Source: CAIPAT01 sp041665605 (lineage in GTDB: Bacteria > Verrucomicrobiota > Lentisphaeria > Victivallales > Victivallaceae). Taken from it: a stretch of 24,402 bases of DNA. The position numbers and the translations under genes were made by a program. The stretch's first letter is position 1. Each line of letters starts with the position of its first letter. The notes beneath the pieces were generated by a model. It searched no databases and was not told the DNA's origin. It saw only the letters and a program-made list of their open reading frames with translations. The DNA is taken from positions 1 through 24,402 of the forward strand of contig JBAYIO010000089.1 of NCBI GenBank assembly GCA_041665605.1, written 5' to 3'. This document shows positions 7,929-15,514 of this stretch, piece by piece.

Positions 7929-8216
7929 TCACCTTACTCCTGACAACGTAAATTTATGTACTATTCCCGGTCTGGGCAGCGGGTAATGTTTAAGGTATTC
8001 CGTGAACTCATCCCAATTTATTTCCCCTTTCTGACTGCGCCTGTTAAGCCATTTATGCACCAGTTTGGTCGTCATCCGGTAAAACTCCGCTATCTTGGCG
8101 GAGTTTTCGCTGACGCCGTAATACGGGAAGTGACCCAGCAGCTTCGCCGCGAGAGTATTCCACCATTCTTTTGCTTTAAACTGGTTCCTTACCTCTTTCT
8201 GCCAGTCCTTCGAAAG
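7929..8216 (-). pseudogene. Group II intron maturase, C-terminal fragment
   Basis: The minus-strand frame encodes about 95 residues ending at TGA (7931-7929). It matches the conserved end of bacterial group II intron reverse transcriptase/maturases: AKLLGHFPYYGVSENS, KIAEFYRMTTKLVHKWLNRR, SQKGEINWDEFTEYLKHYPL and PRPGIVHKF. This is the X/thumb-to-C-terminal part. The complete protein would have roughly 400-450 residues, so three quarters, including the polymerase palm with its YADD box, is missing. An in-frame stop at 8217-8219 precedes it and no start codon context is seen, so it is unlikely to be expressed. Confidence 0.85.
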
Positions 8217-8305
8217 TTATATTCCGGCTCTTTGCCGGGTGTGTACCAGACAGTTCTACCAAATAAAGAAGATTTTAAACGCTTGTTGACCGATAAGGAT
8301 GAAGC

Positions 8306-8547
8306 ATGGTTAGATTAATGTATGGCGGTATCGACGCTAACCTAAACGGCTATTTATTAATGGTTGCAAATAAGACGATCACATATAGTAAAGCTGGTTT
8401 TAAAGAAGAGGAATAGATGAAGAAATAAACAGGATATCGAGTGATAGCTTTGGCATCCCGGACTTTGTCGGGAACCTGCTCGAAAATTTATTACGCAGCT
8501 TAAACATATCGGAACAAAAATATGACGAAGGAAATAGCACCGAATAA
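8306..8547 (+). pseudogene. Decayed 3' end of an unidentified gene
   Basis: Two neighbouring frames together read like the end of one real protein. The first (from 8306) gives MVRLMYGGIDANLNGYLLMV...TYSKAGFKEEE and stops at TAG 8414-8416. The second, beginning at about 8413 in the next frame, gives IDEEINRISSDSFGIPDFVG...LLRSLNISEQKYDEGNSTE and stops at 8547. A one-base loss near 8413 would explain the break, because E-E-E-I-D-E-E runs smoothly across it. The end overlaps the start of the YhcG-like gene by 26 bases, a spacing typical of an operon. I do not recognise the family. The 5' part was probably lost in the event that brought in the intron fragment. Confidence 0.5.
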
Positions 8548-9191
8548 CCTCTACTCGAAAATTGCCGAACTATTACATGCGGCGCGACAAACCGTCGTGC
8601 GTGCCGTAAATCAAACTATGGTTTACACCTATTACGAAATCGGCAGAATGATTGTTGAAGACGAACAGCAGGGAAAAGAAAGAGCCGAATATGGCAAGCA
8701 GATACTGGAAGATTTGTCTCTAAAGCTGACGTAAAATTTTGGCAAAGGATTTTCTATAGTTAATTTACGCCAAATGCGGGCTTTTTATTTAACATACTCA
8801 ATTCAGCAGACAACTTCTGCTGAATTACGAACGCCTCATTTTCAATTATCCTGGTCGCACTACCTTAAACTGATGCGGATTGAAAACTCGGACGAACGCA
8901 ATTTCTATGAAATAGAATGTCTGGCGAATAATTGGAGTTTGAGAGAACTGCAAAGGCAATTTGATACTGCATTATATGAACGCCTGACCTTGAGCCGGGA
9001 TAAAGATGCCGTAAAACAGTTGGAGCTGCAAGGTCAACTCGTTGCCAAACCCGAAGACGCTTAAAGAACCCTACATTCTTGAATTTCTTGGACTGCATGT
9101 GCATAACGCTTACTCTGAAACCAATTTGGAACAGGCGATCACATATCCACAAAATATAGTGTGCTTGCCGGGCAAAAGAATGCACAAATAA
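8522..9191 (+). pseudogene. DUF1016/YhcG-type nuclease, frameshifted and truncated
   Basis: Three frames together follow the DUF1016 (YhcG) family. Residues from 8522 (NLYSKIAELLHAARQTVVRA, YYEIGRMIVEDEQQGKERAE, LSLKLT) are the N-terminal helical domain. The reading then shifts near 8731 (KFGKGFSIVNLRQMRAFYL, LSWSHYLKLMRIEN, NNWSLRELQRQFDTALYERL) and shifts again near 9060 (LKEPYILEFLGLHVHNAYSE, TNLEQAI). At that point the family normally continues into a C-terminal PD-(D/E)XK nuclease domain, but here the match ends and the frame stops at 9191. With two frameshifts and no nuclease domain, the gene is dead. YhcG-type proteins commonly sit near restriction systems, which agrees with the cassette that follows. 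Confidence 0.85.
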
Positions 9192-9355
9192 TTTAAAAAC
9201 AGAATGCTGGAACTGAAATTTTAGAATCGCGCCGAATTAATAAGTTGTGTTTTATTTTAAGATTGACAGTTGTAGAAAGAACTTACTCAATTTATATTTT
9301 ATTTGAAAGCGGATAAAGAATTATTACGATAAATTATCTTCGTGGGTGAATATTT

Positions 9356-10384
9356 ATGTCGGTTAAGTTTATAGACCTTTTTTGTGGAATCGGCGGATTC
9401 CGGTTTGCGCTTGAAAGAATATGCAAAAGCAGAAATCTTTCTGCAAAATGTGTTTTTTCAAGTGATATTGACGAAGCGTGCCAAAAAGAGTATGAAGCTA
9501 ATTTTGCCGACCTTCCGGCAGGGGATATAACCAAGATAGCTGCTGACAAAATTCCTGATCATGATATTCTTTTAGCGGGTTTCCCATGTCAGCCTTTCAG
9601 CATTATCGGGCAACAGAAAGGTTTTGAAGACACAAGAGGAACGCTTTTTTTTGAAATAGCGCGAATTTTGAAAGAAAAAAAGCCGAAAGCATTTGTTCTG
9701 GAAAATGTTAAACTTCTCAAAGGGCACGATCAAGGGAAAACTCTGGATGTAATATTACAGACATTAATCAGCCTGGGATACAGTGTTGATTATAAAATTC
9801 TGAATGCTCTGGATTTTGGATTGCCTCAAAAACGAGAACGCATCTGGATTGTTGGCTTTAAAGAGAAAAAATTAATGAGTTGGCCTACAGGGAAAGCCGC
9901 GATAAAGCCATTGTCTGAAATATTGGAGAAAAATGTTCCCAAGAATTTTTATGTTTCAGACAGAATCAGAAATAAACGCTGGAGCGTCATGCAGCCAACA
10001 TCGGAACCGACGATATGGCATGAAAACAAAGCAGGACATATAAGCGCCTATCCGTTTTCCTGTGCTTTGCGGGCTGGAGCATCTTATAATTATCTTCTGG
10101 TAAATGGGGAAAGAAGACTTACACCTCGTGAAATGTTGAGATTACAGGGATTTCCTGAATCATTTAAAATAGTGTGCAGTGATTCGCAAATCAGAAAACA
10201 GGCAGGAAACAGTCTGCCTGTGGATGTTGCTGCCGCCGTATTGGAAAGGGTATTCGAGACTCTTAAGCTTGGGAGCCATCCAGTGAAATATCAATACCAA
10301 TATGAAGAACCCTGTATCCAGATGCGACTGCTTGAAAAGAAAGGAAATTATAAGTATGGAAAGTCCAAGACTGAGAACTGTTGA
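9356..10384 (+). CDS. DNA (cytosine-5-)-methyltransferase of a type II R-M system
   Basis: The protein has 342 residues with the ordered motifs of C5 methyltransferases. Motif I is FIDLFCGIGGFR (5-16); motif IV is GFPCQPFS (75-82) with catalytic Cys78; motif VI is ENVK (116-119); motif VIII is QKRERIWIVG (158-167); motif IX is RLTPREMLRLQGFPESF; and motif X is QAGNSLPVDVAAAV near the C-terminus. The target-recognition region between VIII and IX is short (~85 residues), so the enzyme probably reads a short site. It methylates cytosines to protect the host from the adjacent presumed endonuclease. Its 3' end overlaps that gene by 29 bases, pointing to coupled expression. Base composition is visibly AT-richer than the flanking metabolic genes, consistent with transfer. 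The ribosome site (GGGTG) is weak. Confidence 0.96.
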   Translation: MSVKFIDLFCGIGGFRFALERICKSRNLSAKCVFSSDIDEACQKEYEANFADLPAGDITKIAADKIPDHDILLAGFPCQPFSIIGQQKGFEDTRGTLFFEIARILKEKKPKAFVLENVKLLKGHDQGKTLDVILQTLISLGYSVDYKILNALDFGLPQKRERIWIVGFKEKKLMSWPTGKAAIKPLSEILEKNVPKNFYVSDRIRNKRWSVMQPTSEPTIWHENKAGHISAYPFSCALRAGASYNYLLVNGERRLTPREMLRLQGFPESFKIVCSDSQIRKQAGNSLPVDVAAAVLERVFETLKLGSHPVKYQYQYEEPCIQMRLLEKKGNYKYGKSKTENC

Positions 10385-11090
10385 AAAATACCAGCCGCCT
10401 TACCACTTGAACAAGTTTCCAAAAGATTTTCACATTGGATTAGGCAAAGAAGTCGTTTATCTTCTTGCAACGAGGGTTACCCCGCGGCTTGAAGGCCCGG
10501 ATTGGGAAGAAATTTTTGCTCGTTTGATTGGCGGGAGATGGAAACCATCTAATGTCGGACTGGATGATGTACTACTTGAGCAAACGGCGTGGAGTGCTAA
10601 AACAGTAAAGTCAGCGACTCCGTCCAAAACAAGGAAAATTCGCTTAATTTCAGGAAGAAATGCGCCTCAATATTCTTATGAAGAAGAAGATATTTCAAAA
10701 AGTACACCTCAGGAAATGGGCAACATGGTTCTTGAAATTTGGAATGCCAGAGTATCAAGCATAAGAGCGAAATATGATCACTTAAGAACAGTAGTGCTTA
10801 TTAAGTCGGATGATTTATTGGAGTTGGCAATCTTTGAATTTGAGACGCTTCTTTATCCTGTTGAAAATTTTGAATGGCAATGGAATAAGAATAATAACCT
10901 TGTCGGAGTGGACAGGAAAAGCAAAGAACACCGTTTTACCTGGCAGCCGCACGGTTCGCAATTCACAATAGTGGAAGATGTTCCACGTGAAAGGCTTGCC
11001 ATTCAAATTAGAAAGCCTCCGGCGTTAACTCAGGAAAACGTTCTCAATTCTTTGAATTTCGAACCATCATGGATAACAATCATCAAATGA
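10356..11090 (+). CDS. Presumed type II restriction endonuclease, unrecognised family
   Basis: This 244-residue protein lies between a C5 methyltransferase and Vsr, the place of a cognate restriction enzyme. I do not recognise the family by sequence. Visible features are GPDWEEIFARLIGG (47-60), then VGLDDVLLEQTAWSAKTVKS (67-86), which could hold the D...xK part of a PD-(D/E)XK core (Asp70/71 and Lys82 or Lys85; the usual Glu before xK is absent). Beta-rich segments TVVLIKSDDLLELAIFEFE and RFTWQPHGSQFTIVEDVP follow. The start at 10356 is chosen over 10302 because AAGGAAA (10341-10347) is correctly spaced before it and the longer form is cysteine-rich and unlikely. The role rests on context; the fold and recognition site are open. 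Confidence 0.72.
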   Translation: MESPRLRTVEKYQPPYHLNKFPKDFHIGLGKEVVYLLATRVTPRLEGPDWEEIFARLIGGRWKPSNVGLDDVLLEQTAWSAKTVKSATPSKTRKIRLISGRNAPQYSYEEEDISKSTPQEMGNMVLEIWNARVSSIRAKYDHLRTVVLIKSDDLLELAIFEFETLLYPVENFEWQWNKNNNLVGVDRKSKEHRFTWQPHGSQFTIVEDVPRERLAIQIRKPPALTQENVLNSLNFEPSWITIIK

Positions 11091-11091
11091 T

Positions 11092-11505
11092 ATGGACAGA
11101 ATAAGTTCGCAAGCAAGATCCGAAATCATGTCACATGTGCGTTCGTCAGGCAATAAGACGACAGAGCTTGCGATGATAAAGGTTTTCAAAGCGAATGGAA
11201 TAACAGGCTGGAGAAGAAAATATTCAATATTCGGCAAGCCGGATTTCGTTTTCCCTAAGCAACGGCTGGCTATTTTTGTGGATGGCTGTTTTTGGCATGG
11301 GCATCCTGAACGTTGCAGAATTCCAGCGTCTAACAGAGAATATTGGGTTAATAAGATAGAGAGAAATAAAAAAAGAGATAAGCTTGTGACTAAAACATTA
11401 AAGGCTGGCGATTGGGGGGTATTGAGATTTTGGGAACACGAAGTCAGCCGGAGCCGCACTATAAATAAAATTAAGAAAAAGCTATTGCTTAGCGATTGTA
11501 AATAA
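11092..11505 (+). CDS. vsr: Very short patch repair endonuclease Vsr
   Basis: The 137-residue product matches Vsr along its length. SSGNKTTELAMIKVFKANGI is followed by the core GKPDFVFPKQRLAIFVDGCF (48-67) and WHGHPERC (68-75), with the metal ligand Asp51 at the same position as in E. coli Vsr and histidines at 69 and 71. NREYWVNKIERNKKRD and the C-terminal WEHEV also match. Vsr nicks next to T:G mismatches made when 5-methylcytosine deaminates, so that repair restores C:G at the methyltransferase's own site. The start codon lies one base after the stop of the presumed endonuclease and has no clear ribosome site, so translation is probably coupled. The specificity should follow that of the methyltransferase. 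Confidence 0.96.
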   Translation: MDRISSQARSEIMSHVRSSGNKTTELAMIKVFKANGITGWRRKYSIFGKPDFVFPKQRLAIFVDGCFWHGHPERCRIPASNREYWVNKIERNKKRDKLVTKTLKAGDWGVLRFWEHEVSRSRTINKIKKKLLLSDCK

Positions 11506-11525
11506 AAGATTAAGAGGTGAAGCTT

Positions 11526-12323
11526 ATGAAAAAAATCAAATTTACCGGCAGTGTTTTGTACGGCGTTTGTCTTCTGGCTGCCTGTATGTTAACCGGGTGC
11601 AAGGCGGTGCCGGAAAAGCCTTCCGGGTTCATTCCGAATCCGCAGGAGATGAAGAAATATGATCTGCTGCCATACCAGAAAGCCTGGAAAAGCCCGGATT
11701 TTACCGCGTCAAGTTACAATGCGATAATGGTTGTTCCGGTCTTTACCCGGGACCAGTTCGACAAATCATGGATGGAAAACGCAAATATCCGAACCTGGCT
11801 GGGCGATGAAAACAGCGATACCAGGGCGTTTGCCCAATATACGGAAAACGCCTTTAAAAATGCGGTGAAAAACAGCAGAAATTACAAACTGGCGGACAAA
11901 CCCGGACCGAAAACGCTGATACTGGAACTGGATCTGGTTAAAATCGTGCCGGAAAAACCAGTGCTTGGCGCGGCTAAAAATCTCGCGGCGCCAGTTATCG
12001 CGCCATTCAGACTGATCGCGCTGGCCGTTGCCCCCGTCAGGACGGCAGTATCGGCCTCCACCGACAGTCCGATGCAGGCGTCAGTGGCGATTGAAGGCGT
12101 AATCCGGGACAGCCTTACCAAAAAAGTCGTCGCCACTTTTGCCGACCGTGAAAAACAGGAATCAGCCATAATTAATCTGCAGGATTTTACCGTTTACGGC
12201 AATCTCGACCAGATCGTCAACATGTGGGCGAGAGAATTCCTGGAAATTCTGGACAAGCACCCGCTGGAAACCGGAATACCAGTCGAAAATAGCGCCCCCG
12301 GCATAAAACTGATCAATCTTTAA
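11526..12323 (+). CDS. DUF3313-like outer-membrane/periplasmic lipoprotein
   Basis: The 265-residue product has a lipoprotein signal: MKKIKF, a hydrophobic stretch and the lipobox LTGC with the acylated Cys25. The mature part begins with a proline-rich linker (VPEKPSGFIPNPQEM) and then YDLLPYQKAWKSPDFTASSY and AIMVVPVF, resembling DUF3313 proteins, which share a nucleation of beta strands and lack a known biochemical activity. A central alanine/valine-rich helix (AAPVIAPFRLIALAVAPV, ~155-172) could be membrane-associated. ATG at 11526 is chosen because AAGAGGTGA ends 5 bases before it; a GTG at 11517 lies inside that ribosome site. Base composition returns here to that of the GC-richer flanks, so this gene probably marks the right edge of the restriction island. 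Function unknown. Confidence 0.72.
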   Translation: MKKIKFTGSVLYGVCLLAACMLTGCKAVPEKPSGFIPNPQEMKKYDLLPYQKAWKSPDFTASSYNAIMVVPVFTRDQFDKSWMENANIRTWLGDENSDTRAFAQYTENAFKNAVKNSRNYKLADKPGPKTLILELDLVKIVPEKPVLGAAKNLAAPVIAPFRLIALAVAPVRTAVSASTDSPMQASVAIEGVIRDSLTKKVVATFADREKQESAIINLQDFTVYGNLDQIVNMWAREFLEILDKHPLETGIPVENSAPGIKLINL

Positions 12324-12350
12324 TCTGAATACAGACAACAGGAAGCATAG

Positions 12351-14267
12351 ATGATCCATCAGACCCTGGAAAAGCATTTCGGTTTCAATGAATTTAAAGC
12401 CGGGCAGATGGAAGTCATCAGACGCATTGTCGGCGGCCAGTCGGCGGCGGCGATTTTTCCCACCGGTTCCGGGAAATCGCTGTGCTACCAGTTGCCGGCG
12501 CTGCATCTGCCCAACCTTACTCTGGTCGTGTCGCCGCTGCTGGCGCTAATGCAGGATCAGCTTCTGTTCCTGTCAGCCAAAGGCATCGCCGCCGCCCGGA
12601 TTGATTCCTCGCTCAGCCGCGACGAGGAACGCCAGGTCATGGAAAAAGTCAGATCCGGCTACTACAAAATCCTGCTGATCGCGGTTGAGCGTTTCAAAAA
12701 CGAGCGTTTCCGCAAATTTCTCAGCGGGGTGCCCATTTCGCTGATGGTCATTGACGAGGCGCACTGCATCTCCGAATGGGGCCATAATTTCCGCCCGGAC
12801 TACCTGAAACTGCCGGTCTATCAGCGCGAGTTCAATGTCGCGCAGGTACTGCTGCTCACCGCGACCGCGACCCCGGCGGTAATCACCGACATGTGCGCCA
12901 AATTCAATCTGCACCGCGACGCGGTGATCGTCACCGGGTTTTACCGCCGCAATCTGCGGTTATGGGTGAAGCCGGTGGCCGGAGACAAGGATGAAGTATT
13001 GTACGAACTGCTGAAAGACGCGCCGGAAGAACCGTCGATTGTCTATGTGACTTTGCAAAAGACCGCCGAAACCGTGGCGGAATTGCTCAATGGCAGAGGT
13101 TTGAACGCCGTTGCCTATCACGCCGGGATGAAGCATGAAGACCGCGAGCGCATCCAGGATTCATTCATGTCCGGCCAGGTTAACTGCATCGTGGCGACTA
13201 TCGCGTTCGGCATGGGCATTGATAAACGCGACATCCGGCGGGTCATCCATTACGATCTGCCCAAATCAATCGAAAATTACAGCCAGGAGATCGGAAGGGC
13301 CGGGCGCGACGGGCTGAATTCCGACTGCTATGTGCTGGCCAATCTCGACAATATCAACGTGCTGGAAAACTTCATTTACGGGGATACGCCGGAAGCGGAC
13401 AATATCCGGCGGGTGCTTAAAGCCATTACCGGCAGCGGCACGAACTGGGAGTTTAAGCTCAACAACTTGTCCTCGGTGTCGAATATCCGCATTCTTACAC
13501 TGAAGACCCTGCTGGTATATCTGGAAATGAAGTGTATCATCAAGCCGCTCTATTCCTACTTTTCCGACTACCGTTACAGCAATGTCATTCCGGATGCGGA
13601 GATTGCCGCCAAATTCAACGGAGAACGCCGCCGCTTTACGGAGGCGATGTTTGCGGGGGTGCAAAAGAGCCGGGTCTGGTCAACGGTCAACTTTGATTCC
13701 ATTAAAGAGGGATGCGGCGGGGATCGCGAACGGGTTACGACCGCGCTGGAGTATTTTGACCAGAAAGGGTTTATTAAGCTGGAAGCGAAGGAAATGACGG
13801 AAGTTTTTGAAGTGACTTCGCCGGATTTTGACATTGATAAATTGACCGGGGAACTGGATCTGCTGTTCCGGCAGAAAGAGCAGATTGAAGTTGAACGGAT
13901 TGCCAGGATGGTGCGCCTGTTTGCCGGGGATAGCTGTCTGAGTTATGCGCTGGCGACATATTTCGGCGAAGAGCTGAACTGGGAAAAATGCAATCACTGT
14001 TCGGTATGTCTTGAAGGCAAAGCGGATATCAAAAGCAGTATTTCACTCAACCCGCTGTCCGGTTACGATTTTGCCGAACTTGCCGGCCCGTTTATGGCCA
14101 AGCTGTCCGTGCCTGCCACGGCTGACCTGATTACCCGTTTTTTGTGCGGCATCACCGTGCCGCTGATTTCCAAAATCAAAGCCAAACAACTGGCGGCATT
14201 CGGCATCCTCGAAAAATACCGTTACGCCGATGTCCGCGCCTGGGTGCATTCTAACTCCTGCAGTTGA
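12351..14267 (+). CDS. recQ: RecQ-family ATP-dependent DNA helicase
   Basis: The protein has 638 residues. The N-terminal ~340 residues carry the RecQ motor: motif 0 FGFNEFKAGQMEVI (10-23), Walker A FPTGSGKS (36-43), DEAH with the aromatic-rich loop IDEAHCISEWGHNFRPDY (134-151), TATATP (170-175), and motifs V-VI IAFGMGIDKRDIRRVIHYDL and QEIGRAGRDG (312-321). A winged-helix-like stretch appears at ~440-500. A cysteine cluster with RecQ zinc-site spacing follows only at C529, C547, C550 and C553 (CLSYALATYFGE...CNHCSVC). In E. coli RecQ that zinc site lies directly after the motor. No clear HRDC domain is present; a short helical tail ends the protein. It unwinds DNA 3'-5' in recombination and repair. 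AGGAAG lies 5 bases before the ATG. Confidence 0.95.
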   Translation: MIHQTLEKHFGFNEFKAGQMEVIRRIVGGQSAAAIFPTGSGKSLCYQLPALHLPNLTLVVSPLLALMQDQLLFLSAKGIAAARIDSSLSRDEERQVMEKVRSGYYKILLIAVERFKNERFRKFLSGVPISLMVIDEAHCISEWGHNFRPDYLKLPVYQREFNVAQVLLLTATATPAVITDMCAKFNLHRDAVIVTGFYRRNLRLWVKPVAGDKDEVLYELLKDAPEEPSIVYVTLQKTAETVAELLNGRGLNAVAYHAGMKHEDRERIQDSFMSGQVNCIVATIAFGMGIDKRDIRRVIHYDLPKSIENYSQEIGRAGRDGLNSDCYVLANLDNINVLENFIYGDTPEADNIRRVLKAITGSGTNWEFKLNNLSSVSNIRILTLKTLLVYLEMKCIIKPLYSYFSDYRYSNVIPDAEIAAKFNGERRRFTEAMFAGVQKSRVWSTVNFDSIKEGCGGDRERVTTALEYFDQKGFIKLEAKEMTEVFEVTSPDFDIDKLTGELDLLFRQKEQIEVERIARMVRLFAGDSCLSYALATYFGEELNWEKCNHCSVCLEGKADIKSSISLNPLSGYDFAELAGPFMAKLSVPATADLITRFLCGITVPLISKIKAKQLAAFGILEKYRYADVRAWVHSNSCS

Positions 14268-14320
14268 ACAATGCAATTTATGGTCAATATTTTCATCACA
14301 TCGACAGATAATAATACCGT

Positions 14321-15499
14321 TTAGTTCGCTTCCATTGTCTCGAGCGTCATCGCGACCATGTAAATAATTCCATTGCGCATTGCCTCATCATTGAAGTCGA
14401 AATTCGGATTGTGAAGAGCCGGGCTGTCCTCTCCGATTCCGATAAAGCAGAAAGCGCCCGGATAATCCCGAAGATAGAAGGCAAAATCCTCCCCTCCTAG
14501 CGATGCTCGCTCCATTTCAAACCACATATTACTGCCAAGATATTTTTCAGTAACCTTGCGAGCGGCCTCCACATAAACGGAATCATTGACAGTAGGAATG
14601 TATGGCTGTTTGTATTCAAATTCATATGTTGCTCCGGACGCAAGGCATACGCCCTTGACCGTCTGCTCGATCAGCCGGTGAATTTGTTCTCCGACTTTAT
14701 TGTCAAAGAAACGGGTAGTTCCTTCAAGGATCACTTCTTCAGGAATGACGTTTGCATTCTTTCCGCCTTCAAAACGACATACACTGATAACTGCGGGGGC
14801 CTGCGGATCAATATTCCTGGAGACAATGCTTTGCAGAGATTCAACGATCCGGCTGCCGGCGAGAATCGGATCAACGGTAAGTTCCGGTCTGGAGCCATGG
14901 CCGCCGCGCCCCGTAATTTTTAGTTTGAAAAAACCAACGGCCGCCATGATTGTTCCAGAACGCGAAATTATCGAACCTGCCGGATATCCGCTTTGGGCAT
15001 GTATTGCGAAAACTGCATCAGGTTCCGGATTTTTAAGCGCTCCGGCATCAACAAGATCCTTCCCCATGGCGGCTATTTCCTCTCCTGGCTGGAAAACAAA
15101 ACGCACTGATCCTTTTAATTCATCCCTGAGTTTGTTGAGTACCATGGCCGCACCGATCAGCATGGCCGCATGGCCGTCGTGCCCGCATGCATGCATTCGT
15201 CCGTCCACGGATGATTTATAGGGGAAGTTATTTAGCTCCTGCATTGGTAATGCGTCAATATCGGCGCGGAGAGCAATATTTTTGCCATCCCTTTTGCCTT
15301 TCAATATCCCCACAACATCGGTTTTGAGAAACGGAGGCAGAAGTTTGAGTCCATTGGCAATCAATGTATTTCTGATTAATGCCGCAGTGGAAAATTCGTT
15401 TCCGGCCAGTTCCGGATTCCGATGGATCGCATGTCGCAGCGCGGTGACTTCCGGCAATATTCCGTCAACAATATCCTCGATTTTCTCTTTAGGCGTCAT
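14321..15499 (-). CDS. M20-family N-acyl-amino-acid amidohydrolase
   Basis: The 392-residue product matches the hippurate hydrolase/N-acyl-L-amino-acid amidohydrolase branch of peptidase family M20. Metal-site motifs are LRADIDALPM (~77-86), RMHACGHDGHAAML (~101-114; cysteine and histidine ligands), and VFQPGEE (~135-141; the general base is in GEE). The dimerisation domain holds GRGGHGSRPELTVDP, and the last ligand region is ERASLGGEDFAFYL. It hydrolyses an N-acyl group from an amino acid. ATG at 15499 is preferred over 15505 because AAGGA (15510-15506) then sits 6 bases away. It is the second gene after the N-acylamino-acid racemase-like gene, whose stop lies 15 bases upstream, so the two probably act in one pathway. 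The acyl group (acetyl, succinyl or other) cannot be told from sequence. Confidence 0.9.
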   Translation of the reverse strand: MTPKEKIEDIVDGILPEVTALRHAIHRNPELAGNEFSTAALIRNTLIANGLKLLPPFLKTDVVGILKGKRDGKNIALRADIDALPMQELNNFPYKSSVDGRMHACGHDGHAAMLIGAAMVLNKLRDELKGSVRFVFQPGEEIAAMGKDLVDAGALKNPEPDAVFAIHAQSGYPAGSIISRSGTIMAAVGFFKLKITGRGGHGSRPELTVDPILAGSRIVESLQSIVSRNIDPQAPAVISVCRFEGGKNANVIPEEVILEGTTRFFDNKVGEQIHRLIEQTVKGVCLASGATYEFEYKQPYIPTVNDSVYVEAARKVTEKYLGSNMWFEMERASLGGEDFAFYLRDYPGAFCFIGIGEDSPALHNPNFDFNDEAMRNGIIYMVAMTLETMEAN

Positions 15500-15514
15500 G
15501 TTCATTCCTTGTCA

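Larger units (their letters stand above)
7765..8216 (-). mobile_element. 3' remnant of a group II intron
   Basis: Read on the minus strand, the segment holds the C-terminal end of a group II intron reverse transcriptase/maturase, then 11 bases later an intact-looking domain V, then a hairpin in the position of domain VI. This is the native order for introns whose protein lies in domain IV. All 5' parts (domains I-III, most of the maturase) are missing: maturase homology stops at the in-frame TAA at 8217-8219 and unrelated sequence follows. The 3' boundary is uncertain; ~7765 is an estimate from a GTCTACTCGAC word. Only a dead fragment remains. Confidence 0.75.

Noticed and set aside
7956..8318. 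Plus-strand 120-codon open frame
   Set aside because: Most of it lies antisense to the clearly recognisable maturase fragment; its product has no recognisable family.
9263..9298. Promoter for the methyltransferase (perfect TTGACA at 9263)
   Set aside because: No acceptable -10 box lies 16-18 bases downstream; TATATT at 9293 is 24 bases away. The -35 match alone is not enough.
10302..10355. Upstream start for the presumed restriction enzyme (adding 18 residues)
   Set aside because: The added residues come from the methyltransferase 3' end in another frame, and the good AAGGAAA ribosome site serves the ATG at 10356.
14268..14320. Terminator between convergent recQ and the amidohydrolase gene
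   Set aside because: No stable inverted repeat could be found in the 53-base gap.
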